A stretch of DNA of 9,758 bases, from assembly GCA_021797225.1 (NCBI GenBank), contig JAKAAE010000050.1, positions 1 to 9,758 of the forward strand. Direction: 5' to 3'. Both the position numbers and the translations under genes were made by a program. This DNA is from Thermoplasmata archaeon. GTDB taxonomy: Archaea > Thermoplasmatota > Thermoplasmata > Thermoplasmatales > Thermoplasmataceae. Below are positions 1 to 8,036 of the stretch, piece by piece (within the stretch, counting starts at the first letter, position 1; each line of letters starts with the position of its first letter). Below the pieces are notes generated by a model. That model was not told the DNA's origin, searched no databases, and worked only from the letters and a program-made list of their open reading frames with translations.

Positions 1-75
1 CTGGTTGTTTCAATAGCAATGGACATCAATGAGGAATGGCTGTTAAGGAAATACATAAATATGGAGGTTGATTAA
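1..75 (+). CDS. 3' end of an unidentified gene (partial)
   Basis: Frame 1 is open from the window edge to a TAA at 73-75 and encodes 24 residues, beginning LVVSIAMDIN and ending KYINMEVD. The mixed hydrophobic and charged composition, and the abrupt switch to much more AT-rich DNA after the stop, suggest the real C-terminus of a gene starting outside the window. Too little is visible to name a family. It shares the operon's strand but is separated from it by about 540 bp, so it is probably a separate transcription unit. Confidence 0.5.
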   Translation: MVVSIAMDINEEWLLRKYINMEVD

Positions 76-370
76 GGATATTAGTAAAGGGTCATTTGAA
101 TTTACAGTAAAGATATTACATTATCTTCATAAAATATTTTTATAAATAAAACCTTCCTCAAACAATGAAATATTGTTAAATAAATCTCGAAAATACTCAT
201 TTTATTTCCATCATTTCATAAAATGTAAAATGTTATAGTCTCTAGTTTTATTAAATAAATATAAAATCTAATGTTTCATTAAACGCATACAAATGCGGAG
301 CATTATTAACATAATGAAAATATTGAGATGTGACCGAACAGGATATTCTATTTATTATGCATATAATAGA

Positions 371-397
371 TAAAATAGTTTTCTTAAAATAGTTTTC
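371..397. repeat. Tandem 13-bp direct repeat
   Basis: The 13-mer TAAAATAGTTTTC occurs perfectly at 371-383 and again at 385-397, separated by one T, giving a 14-bp period. It lies about 220 bp upstream of the first gene of the operon. Two same-phase copies could be a regulator binding site or simply a local duplication in AT-rich DNA. The copies are certain; a function is not. Confidence 0.7.
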
Positions 398-429
398 CTG
401 ACGAAATGAATAGCGGGCATACCGATTAT

Positions 430-445
430 TAAGATTCATATCTTA
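430..445. repeat. 16-bp palindrome (6-bp arms, 4-nt centre)
   Basis: TAAGAT at 430-435 and ATCTTA at 440-445 are perfect inverted copies around TCAT. This could be a weak hairpin or a dimeric operator in the leader region of the operon. Such short arms are common by chance in AT-rich DNA, so the functional weight is low. Confidence 0.35.
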
Positions 446-513
446 TTGCCGTTCTTTTAGAATATCATGTGGGTTATTTAAATCGTTAGTTGTTGAAATA
501 TTAGATTCTGTAT

Positions 514-533
514 AAACAAAAATTTTTATATAT
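514..533 (+). promoter_or_regulatory. Candidate archaeal promoter (BRE/TATA) of the DISARM-like operon
   Basis: An A-rich BRE-like stretch (AAACAAAAA, 514-522) is followed directly by TTTTTATATAT (523-533), a good match to an archaeal TATA box. Transcription would start about 25 bp downstream, near 555-560, leaving a leader of roughly 55 nt before the start codon at 614. That leader would contain the Shine-Dalgarno sequence at 602. Other TATA-like sequences exist in this AT-rich region (for example around 475-484), so the choice is tentative. Confidence 0.35.
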
Positions 534-601
534 GATACATATCTTTATTTTACTATGTTTACAATATCATTTTATAGGACTTTTTCAAGCATAAGTATAG
601 C

Positions 602-609
602 GGAGGGCG
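602..609 (+). promoter_or_regulatory. Shine-Dalgarno site of the drmAB fusion gene
   Basis: GGAGGGCG lies 4 nt upstream of the ATG at 614, with the core GGAGG at 602-606 and 7 nt to the start. It matches the archaeal 16S anti-SD and stands out in otherwise AT-rich sequence. It supports 614 as the true start and implies a leadered mRNA. Confidence 0.7.
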
Positions 610-613
610 CTTC

Positions 614-3600
614 ATGAGTTATGGATCTATAGAGCTAATAAGGAATGTTAGGTGCCAACTACTTGGACCTTTCGGAAAACATGATGAATGTATAACTGAT
701 ATTCCGGTAAATCGGTATGTTGTTGGAGTGATTAAACCATATTGTCCTGTTCAGGATAATAATGTAGAAGGTGGATATGTTTTAGATACTGTACCTGCAG
801 AGGAGGAGATACAGCAGGAAAAGAAAGCTCAGCTTAATTCATTTGGCATTTCATTTAAAATGATCAATGGCGAATTTGACGTTCTTGTAAGTTATGGAAA
901 ATATACAAAGGTAAAACTAAACAACAAGGACGCCTATAGAAGGGAGTCTGTATACCATAATAAACAGGGTATAAAAGGCAGCTGTGAGTTTGAGCTTGAA
1001 AATACAGATTTCAGTACAATAACACTTAAGGTAGAAGAGTATCGTGGATATTTTAATGTTATGGTTTATAATAAAGCGAATAAGAAAATTAAATATGAGG
1101 ATATATATAAATACTCACTGTTCCAGCCTTCTATAAGAATTAATGTAACTGCAGGCATAATAAATTCAGAAACTGGTGGAAACGTAAACGATTCAAATAT
1201 AAAATTCCTGTACAGGGACATCACAGAACTCGCAAGGGGTAAAAATTGTGCCGCTGTATGGAAGGATCTTGATATAGAAAATGAAAATGATAAAGAAAAT
1301 ATCAGATTTAATAGCTGGCCAGATTACATTAATAGTTACGAGAATTTCTACAGACCCGATTTACGTACTGATTTTATGCCTGTGTATAAATCATATATTC
1401 CAGGTCCCGCAGCACTTAAAACAGTGTTTGATGCGGGGGAGATGGCAGGAAAGGATTCTGGACTGGACAACCTTAAAATACTCATAGAAGAGTATAGATC
1501 ATGGATTACATCCCTGCAAAAAACAGTTCCGGATGATGAAATTCAGGGCAAGATAAACATCAAAAATCTTTTAGAGACATGTAAGAGAATGGAACATGGC
1601 TTACAGATTCTCAGAGTCAATAAAAACGCGTTGAGGGCTTTCAGGTTTGTAAATAGGGTTATGGCGACTAATTCTCAGTGGCGTCGTAGAGATAGCAATA
1701 CCAGCTTTATCTGGCGGGCTTTCCAGATTGCGTTCCTGCTATTGGAAATTGATTCCATCACAGATCCTAAATCTAAGGATCGGGCTAAAATGGACGTGCT
1801 ATGGGTTCATACAGGTTCGGGGAAGACAGAGGCATATCTTGCCGTTGCTATTTTCGATATAATATGGAGAAGGTATACAGGTTCAGATACAGACATTAAT
1901 CCCGGCACCTCTATCATATCAAGGTATACCCTGAGGCTCCTTACATCACAGCAGTTTAGAAGGACGGTAGATCTTATTACAGCCGCCGAATATGTAAGAA
2001 ATAATTATGATGAATTTAATGATAAAATTAATTATCCAATTTCCGCCGGTATGTGGGTTGGAGGTGGAATGACCCCGAATAAGCTTTCAGATGCGGTTAG
2101 AATAATAGAGGGTTCAGGAAACGGTGAACCTCAAAAGTCAGAGGGAGATCCGGTACAGCTTTATAAATGTCCTGCATGTGGTAGCTGGCTTGCTATTCCT
2201 GAAACCGGAATAAGACCAGATACCCCAATATTCGTGGCAGGACCTATAAATGCGGTTACCAGCACACCAGATGCGGACGTTACGTTACTAACTACAAATA
2301 ATCTGTACGGAATTGAAATGGGGATTTATAGAATAACATTTCATGATAAAATGAAAAAGAGCGATATTATAAACTCTACTTTGTATGGGAGTTTCATTAA
2401 TTCCGGAACATACCTTAATTTGCCCGGATACAGAATAAGCCATGATCGTAAAGATATTTACGTTACATGCATGAATCCAGATTGCCCTATATTTAATACC
2501 CGAATACCCGTTTATACAGTGGATGACCAGATATATAGTAAAAAACCATCAATAATAGTCGCAACAGTTGATAAATTTGCAAATATCCCTGTAAGTCCGC
2601 TGGCTTCCAACATACTCGGCGACATTAAATTGAAAACAAGACCGCCGGATCTGGTTATCCAGGATGAGTTGCATCTTCTTAATGGTCCCCTGGGCAGTCT
2701 TTTTGGTCTCTATGAGAACATGGTTAATGCTATCATAGAAGAAAGGGGGAATTTAAAGGTTAAATATATAGGCGCAAGCGCAACTGTCAGCAGTGTGGGC
2801 GATCAGGTTTCGCTTCTTTTTTCCCGAGAGGCTTCTGTTTTTCCACCAAGTGGTATTAATCCGGATGAAAATTTCTTTTTTGCTAAAGATGAAGGCGTAA
2901 AACGCAGAAGCAGGATATATACCGGTATTATGGGGTCACCCGATATGGGGTCTCAGACACCATTAATAAGGTTAATGGCCCAACTAATTGCCTTTAGGGA
3001 AAATTTCAGGGGAACAGCCGATCTTAAAAATTTTTACACACCTGTATTCTATTTTAACTCAATAAAAGAACTTTCAATAGCAACATCGCTTTTTAGGGAG
3101 GATGTGCGTGAATTGCTAGAAAAGTTTGACCCACCGGTCAAACTTGATACTGCCAATTATGAGGAACTCTCCGGCAAGGCCAGATCTGCAGAGATACCGG
3201 TAAAGCTTGATCGCCTTGAGAACTGGAATATTGTATCAGAAGAGAATACAGGAGCGCTGTTTACAACATCCATGTTTGGAACAGGTGTAGATATCTCAAG
3301 ACTTACAGAAATGATAATGGCGGGACAGCCAAAATCAACATCTGATTATATACAGGCGACAGGTAGGATCGGTAGGTCTGCCGATGGGGTCGTATTTGTA
3401 TTATATAACCCCCTGAAACCTCGCGATGTCAGCCATTATGAAATGTTCCTACAGTACCATAGCAGAATTAACATTTATGTAGAGAATTCTCCTGTTTCAC
3501 CTTTTTCTACAGGCTCTATCTCAACGGGTATGGGTGCAACAATTGTTGGATTTGTAAGAGCGGTCGAACCTCAACTGCATGATGATCCAGGCAAAATATC

Positions 3601-5623
3601 CACATATGCCGGTGCAGCATTCGATGATTTTATAAAGAAAACAAACGATAGGTTAACGTCTATGGGTAATATAAAAAGTAAAGATATAATCTCTACAATA
3701 CATAAAGATATAGAAAAATGGAGCCAGATTGTAGAAAATCAAAAAAGTAAGGTCATATACAGAAGTAACCCATATAAAATGCCAGATCCTAATAAGGTCA
3801 TTATTCTTGGTTCATCACGTGATACGGTAACGCATCCTGAGGGCAATATAGCATTTAAAAATGTTCCAGATTCTCTGAGGGAGGTGGATGATATTTCGGT
3901 ATTTGGGTATAATAAAACACCAGAGTATACAATTAGGCAAACCCAATTTGTTCTCTCATTTGGTCCTGAATCCATACTCGAGGGAGATAGCGGATCATTT
4001 TTAATAAAGCGTGCTGGTCTCTATGGAATCGAGACACCATACTATGTACCCCGGACTGTATCAAATAATACAATTCCTGAAGGGAATGGATATGCCAGAA
4101 ATCTGATTGCAAGAAAATTTCATTTTGATGCAAAAGACATAAAGTTCATATCATTGCCATCAAATGAGTATGCAGGAAAGAATGAACAGAGCCCCCTGTA
4201 TGAGGTCGTACCTTTCCCTTCGTGGGGAATCTGCAGTAATATTAATAACCATAAGGAAAAATACAGTATACTGTACCCATATGTGAAAAAGACTCAAAAT
4301 GGTAATAAAATAACAGGGTGTCCAGAATGCGGAAACTCTAGATATACCCCGGTAAGATTTGTTTCAGCGTGCCCTGCCGGGCATCTGGATGATGTAAACT
4401 GGAACTTTTCAGTTCATGGTAGTAATATGTGCTTTCCGGATTATTATTACTGGGATGCTGGGGGTTATTCACTTAAATCCATACATATTGAATGCAGTAA
4501 ATGTGGCAGGAAAACAGATATGGAGAAAATTTACGGGATGTATTATAATAACAGGGTAAAATGTAACGCACAGGATAGCAAAGGCACAACATCATGTAAT
4601 ATGAATATGTCTATAGCCCAGCGTGATTCCAGCTCTCTAAGGCTGCCGGAGATAATTACACTGCTCAATATTAACAGTACGGGAAAATTACCGCTGAACG
4701 GTGAGGAGGAGCTAATTGAGGCAGCCGGAATCTTATGGAAGAGGAAACCTAGCTTGGAGCTGTTAAAGAATATGCTTATCAAACTATCTAAAGATGATCC
4801 TGAAAAATACCAGGAGATAATTTCTGATCCGGATAATTATTACTACGGTAGCAGAAGTGATGACATTATAAGCATTTTCAGCAATGAATACAGGTATCTT
4901 TCTGATTCAGCAGGAAGCCATAAGGATGGTGGATTTGAGATGGGTGAATTCAGCTGCGCCGGCAATTCAAGACTTGCAGGAAATATGGATTACAGATCGA
5001 TACAGAATATATCAGCAATTGCCGTCCAGACATCATTTATCAGGAATACAGGCGGAAAGAAGGTACAGCCCGTACCTGTCCCATCCTGTACAGAATATCA
5101 GGGGGAACACTATTTTCCGGCAACGATAATGTCCGGGGATGCAATTTTCATACGGTTTAGCAATATCAAAATACATAGTGAATATACACATTCGGAACTT
5201 AAGAGCACTGTGTACGGTAAATACCCACTGAATTATACATTTACATACCTTCATACACTATCACATAGTATATTAAGGACTATATCTGGATATACCGGAT
5301 ATTCACTACCATCAATAAGAGAGCGCATTTATGCTTTTGGAGAAAGTGGAGGAATTCTAATATATACAACAGGTGTCGGTAGCGATGGCAGCATGGGGGG
5401 ACTAGTAGATCTGGTTAGCCAGGATAAAATGGAAAAAATTCTTGATGATGCAATAGAGAATATCAGTGCATGCTCAAATGATCCTTTCTGCCTTAACAGT
5501 AAAATGACTGCAAATAAAGATAATGGTTCGGCATGCTATAGCTGCACACTTTTACCGGAAACATCATGTGAGTATGGTAATAAATATCTTGACAGAAATG
5601 CAGTTTTAATGTGGGACAAATGA
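614..5623 (+). CDS. drmAB: DISARM DrmA-DrmB fusion: SF2 helicase joined to a DUF1998 protein
   Basis: This 1669-aa protein joins two DISARM core subunits in one chain. Residues 1 to about 1100 match DrmA: an N-terminus with LLGPFG and NRYVVGV, Walker A HTGSGKTE (399-406, K404), DELH box (684-687), GASAT motif III (720-724), FGTGVDI (888-894) and motif VI QATGRIGR (914-921). A zinc-ribbon insert (C519, C522, C619, C624) lies between Walker A and DELH. From about 1105 the sequence restarts like a DrmB N-terminus (RQTQFVLSFGP, 1108-1118). It continues with zinc-binding CPECG (1236-1240), ACPAGHLDD (1252-1260), a second Cys set (1294, 1297, 1317, 1328), and a DUF1998 C-terminus with LHTLSHSIL (1546-1554), a Gly-rich GSDGSMGG (1589-1596) and a Cys cluster ending in LPETSCEYGN. 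DrmA and DrmB are normally separate and form the DNA-binding, ATP-hydrolysing core of DISARM. The reading frame runs unbroken through the junction. The gene has a strong SD and overlaps the next gene by ATGA. Confidence 0.93.
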   Translation: MSYGSIELIRNVRCQLLGPFGKHDECITDIPVNRYVVGVIKPYCPVQDNNVEGGYVLDTVPAEEEIQQEKKAQLNSFGISFKMINGEFDVLVSYGKYTKVKLNNKDAYRRESVYHNKQGIKGSCEFELENTDFSTITLKVEEYRGYFNVMVYNKANKKIKYEDIYKYSLFQPSIRINVTAGIINSETGGNVNDSNIKFLYRDITELARGKNCAAVWKDLDIENENDKENIRFNSWPDYINSYENFYRPDLRTDFMPVYKSYIPGPAALKTVFDAGEMAGKDSGLDNLKILIEEYRSWITSLQKTVPDDEIQGKINIKNLLETCKRMEHGLQILRVNKNALRAFRFVNRVMATNSQWRRRDSNTSFIWRAFQIAFLLLEIDSITDPKSKDRAKMDVLWVHTGSGKTEAYLAVAIFDIIWRRYTGSDTDINPGTSIISRYTLRLLTSQQFRRTVDLITAAEYVRNNYDEFNDKINYPISAGMWVGGGMTPNKLSDAVRIIEGSGNGEPQKSEGDPVQLYKCPACGSWLAIPETGIRPDTPIFVAGPINAVTSTPDADVTLLTTNNLYGIEMGIYRITFHDKMKKSDIINSTLYGSFINSGTYLNLPGYRISHDRKDIYVTCMNPDCPIFNTRIPVYTVDDQIYSKKPSIIVATVDKFANIPVSPLASNILGDIKLKTRPPDLVIQDELHLLNGPLGSLFGLYENMVNAIIEERGNLKVKYIGASATVSSVGDQVSLLFSREASVFPPSGINPDENFFFAKDEGVKRRSRIYTGIMGSPDMGSQTPLIRLMAQLIAFRENFRGTADLKNFYTPVFYFNSIKELSIATSLFREDVRELLEKFDPPVKLDTANYEELSGKARSAEIPVKLDRLENWNIVSEENTGALFTTSMFGTGVDISRLTEMIMAGQPKSTSDYIQATGRIGRSADGVVFVLYNPLKPRDVSHYEMFLQYHSRINIYVENSPVSPFSTGSISTGMGATIVGFVRAVEPQLHDDPGKISTYAGAAFDDFIKKTNDRLTSMGNIKSKDIISTIHKDIEKWSQIVENQKSKVIYRSNPYKMPDPNKVIILGSSRDTVTHPEGNIAFKNVPDSLREVDDISVFGYNKTPEYTIRQTQFVLSFGPESILEGDSGSFLIKRAGLYGIETPYYVPRTVSNNTIPEGNGYARNLIARKFHFDAKDIKFISLPSNEYAGKNEQSPLYEVVPFPSWGICSNINNHKEKYSILYPYVKKTQNGNKITGCPECGNSRYTPVRFVSACPAGHLDDVNWNFSVHGSNMCFPDYYYWDAGGYSLKSIHIECSKCGRKTDMEKIYGMYYNNRVKCNAQDSKGTTSCNMNMSIAQRDSSSLRLPEIITLLNINSTGKLPLNGEEELIEAAGILWKRKPSLELLKNMLIKLSKDDPEKYQEIISDPDNYYYGSRSDDIISIFSNEYRYLSDSAGSHKDGGFEMGEFSCAGNSRLAGNMDYRSIQNISAIAVQTSFIRNTGGKKVQPVPVPSCTEYQGEHYFPATIMSGDAIFIRFSNIKIHSEYTHSELKSTVYGKYPLNYTFTYLHTLSHSILRTISGYTGYSLPSIRERIYAFGESGGILIYTTGVGSDGSMGGLVDLVSQDKMEKILDDAIENISACSNDPFCLNSKMTANKDNGSACYSCTLLPETSCEYGNKYLDRNAVLMWDK

Positions 5624-8034
5624 AATATAACTATTTTCTTAAATATCCAGCATGCCCCCAATGTGGGTCCCCCATATATAATCGATCAGAGGTAAGGATA
5701 GATAATCAAAATAAAAGATACATATGTGGGGACTGGAACGATTTCCACATATTTAATAAAGAACTTCCATGGAAAATTAATTTAAACCCTGCAGAAAATG
5801 CGTATATGGAATGGATGTCTGAAGGTATCCGTGGTATCCATGTAGTCAACTGGCCATTTCCTAACAGGTCTTTATTTCTGTCCATAGCCGCAGATATGAT
5901 ATCTCATATCCTTGATAGGAATGTACTTCTTATAACTGAACACAACAAACCAGCTGAAAACGTATTAGGGAATCCTGGAATACGTGAAATATTAACACGT
6001 CTATACCGGGTAACAGACGACCATGTAAACAGCTATTCACCGCGAATAAGTAAGAAGGATATTTTTCCAGTTATACGTAACGCGTGGGAATATAATATAG
6101 ATGGGATTATTAAGGGCAAAATTCCATCGAAGTCTTTCTGGAAGGATATAGCAGAACATTATGGCATAACCCGTGAAAGGCTAAATCTCCGAAGAATCCC
6201 AAATGGTGCAAGATTTGGAACTATAAACTGTTATAATGCTATGGATTACAGTGAATTTAGTTCCGGTTCTCATTCAACTGCTGGACAACTCGTTACTGTA
6301 ATTGAATACATATCACCTGAGTCTGTTTTAAATTATATTAGGGAGCGTGGTCCGGCTATAGTTATTGCTGATGCCGGTAGTAGTACAGATATTCTTGAAT
6401 TTTTACTTAAGGATTGTGGCATACCTGTAGTAGCATTTACCGACTATGACATGAATACTGTAAGGAGGATTATGAACAGTAACATTAATTTTCACCCTTT
6501 AAAATCGGCTGAATTTATGAATGCTTATAGCCGTATATGCAATGTTAGGAATCTGTACCGCTCCAGAAAATTTAATACTGAATATATTGAATATAAGACA
6601 CATAATATTATAATACCGGAATCATTGCATGTGGAAAATGGAATCGTGGAGAGATTTAGGAGTATAGAACGTAAATCAATTCTAACGTTAGGGGATATGG
6701 CTTATATTACTGTACGTAATGATAATATTTCTAAACTTATAGATGAGGTATATTCTATTTCAAGAGACGCGGGAGATAACTTTAAAAAAATCATTGAGGA
6801 TAAATTTGGACCGGATTTAAAAAACCCATGGCGTGATGAATTCATTAAGATTATAAAGGAAAGAAAGATTAATGAACACTGGGCAATCATCGCTGGAAGA
6901 TTTCTTGATCGTTATTTAACTTTAGAAAAAATTACTGTCCATACTTCCTCGCCTGCGGATGCTGCAGGCGTAAAAACCAATGGCATTATACTCCCGGGTG
7001 TATACAGGAACTTTAACTTCGGCGCTTTGAACACAGAAAAAATACTGGTCTGTGGAACGAATGAATCGCTTGAATATGCCCGTCACTATATTGAACATTC
7101 CATGTGCCAGAAATTTTACAGACCTTTTGTTGAGTATACTGGTAGTATGCCAGATCTCATTAGAACAGTTATGGGTGATATTAATTATAATGAGTTTAAA
7201 GAATACACTAAATACGGTAGCTATGATATAGATTATTATACTGAAATTCATCCAAGAGAAGATAAAATCAGAAATACTGTTAAATCTGGTGAGGATGCTG
7301 TATATATCTATGGAATAGATGGAAGATATACTGTCATACCTGCTGGTACTGAGATATATGTTATAAGAGGTAACAGCATTGAATCTATAAGGTTATCAGA
7401 AAAGAATATTGATAAACTTCCAGGAACATATATACTCTTTGATAGAAATGGGCTTTATAGATCCATACATCTGGAACTTCTAGAGTTTATTCTTAATAGT
7501 GGTGATATTGAAACAGTTAGTGTGGGTGGCAGGAGTGTCATTACAGTTGATATTTTTAATAAATCACGAATGTGGATACGTGGTCTTTCAAAACTATCTA
7601 AAACCATTCCCGCAGATAATATCGCGGCGGATCTTAAAAATCTTGGATTAAGTGCTGAAAATGAATCATATTTAAAAAGATGGTGGATTCCCATAGAGAC
7701 TAGGGATGATACTGTGAGTTTATATATTGCCGATGGTCCAAAAACCCTGAATGATATGATAAGTATATTTGAATATCTGAAGGACAAACTTATGGATGAT
7801 TCATTTAGCAGAGATGCTGCATTTGAATGCTTTAATGATGTAACTATAATGCACAAAATCTCACGCAAGATACTACACGGTGAATACACTGATCTATCCA
7901 GGAAATTTTTCAACCTTATTAATGGGGCAGCGGATAATGCACGTTTATTAATAAAAAAGGCTACAGTTGAAAAAGTTATTAATGACACGGATGCATATAC
8001 CATAAATTATCCAGATAATACAGGGGCTGACTAA
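5620..8034 (+). CDS. Unrecognised 804-aa zinc-ribbon protein, candidate DISARM DrmE-like component
   Basis: I recognise no family by motif. The N-terminus has a likely zinc ribbon (C12, C15, C36, perhaps H43). Next come a WPFPNRS segment (78-84), a helix-like stretch and a beta-like NVLLIT (101-106), which resembles the opening of a RecA-like fold but has no GKT/GKS Walker A. AIVIADAGSSTD (246-257) looks like another beta-strand and turn, and the rest is charged and mostly helical. There is no signal peptide, membrane segment, HxK-type phospholipase D motif or clear PD-(D/E)xK nuclease motif. Class 2 DISARM loci carry drmE, of similar size and unknown function, next to drmA and drmB, so by context this is a DrmE-like candidate; that is inference. 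The ATG at 5620 overlaps the upstream TGA as ATGA, implying coupled translation. A GTG at 5611 would add three residues. It could instead be a lineage-specific effector standing in for the absent DrmC. Confidence 0.5.
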   Translation: MKYNYFLKYPACPQCGSPIYNRSEVRIDNQNKRYICGDWNDFHIFNKELPWKINLNPAENAYMEWMSEGIRGIHVVNWPFPNRSLFLSIAADMISHILDRNVLLITEHNKPAENVLGNPGIREILTRLYRVTDDHVNSYSPRISKKDIFPVIRNAWEYNIDGIIKGKIPSKSFWKDIAEHYGITRERLNLRRIPNGARFGTINCYNAMDYSEFSSGSHSTAGQLVTVIEYISPESVLNYIRERGPAIVIADAGSSTDILEFLLKDCGIPVVAFTDYDMNTVRRIMNSNINFHPLKSAEFMNAYSRICNVRNLYRSRKFNTEYIEYKTHNIIIPESLHVENGIVERFRSIERKSILTLGDMAYITVRNDNISKLIDEVYSISRDAGDNFKKIIEDKFGPDLKNPWRDEFIKIIKERKINEHWAIIAGRFLDRYLTLEKITVHTSSPADAAGVKTNGIILPGVYRNFNFGALNTEKILVCGTNESLEYARHYIEHSMCQKFYRPFVEYTGSMPDLIRTVMGDINYNEFKEYTKYGSYDIDYYTEIHPREDKIRNTVKSGEDAVYIYGIDGRYTVIPAGTEIYVIRGNSIESIRLSEKNIDKLPGTYILFDRNGLYRSIHLELLEFILNSGDIETVSVGGRSVITVDIFNKSRMWIRGLSKLSKTIPADNIAADLKNLGLSAENESYLKRWWIPIETRDDTVSLYIADGPKTLNDMISIFEYLKDKLMDDSFSRDAAFECFNDVTIMHKISRKILHGEYTDLSRKFFNLINGAADNARLLIKKATVEKVINDTDAYTINYPDNTGAD

Positions 8035-8036
8035 AC

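Larger units (their letters stand above)
76..613. other. Long AT-rich intergenic region, no convincing gene
   Basis: This stretch has no open frame that looks coding. It is markedly richer in A and T than the genes on either side. It holds a five-T run (137-141), a 6-bp inverted repeat at 161-177, a tandem 13-bp repeat at 371-397, a short palindrome at 430-445, several TATA-like stretches, and finally the candidate promoter and ribosome binding site of the defence operon. A small RNA cannot be excluded, but no structured GC-rich core is visible. Confidence 0.7.

Noticed and set aside
131..150. TATA-like sequence just after the upstream partial gene
   Set aside because: No open reading frame follows at a sensible distance; the nearest ATG at 165 stops after four codons.
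161..177. Perfect 6-bp inverted repeat AACAAT/ATTGTT
   Set aside because: Arms are short and AT-rich with no T-run placed like a terminator; expected by chance in this composition.
251..439. Minus-strand 62-codon open frame in the upstream intergenic region
   Set aside because: No Shine-Dalgarno site, low-complexity AT-driven composition rich in N, I, F and Y, and no recognisable motif; most likely chance.
614..5623. Gene 1 as a generic Lhr- or MrfA-type DUF1998 repair helicase
   Set aside because: The DrmA-like N-terminus, the second start-like SFGP segment, the CPAGHLDD motif and the LPETSCEYGN ending are specific to DrmA plus DrmB, and the neighbouring C5 methylase agrees.
7455..8003. 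Minus-strand 182-codon open frame opposite the 804-aa gene
   Set aside because: It lies wholly inside a long plus-strand gene with convincing start context; the frame is open because of codon bias. The same applies to the antisense frame at 6922-7251.
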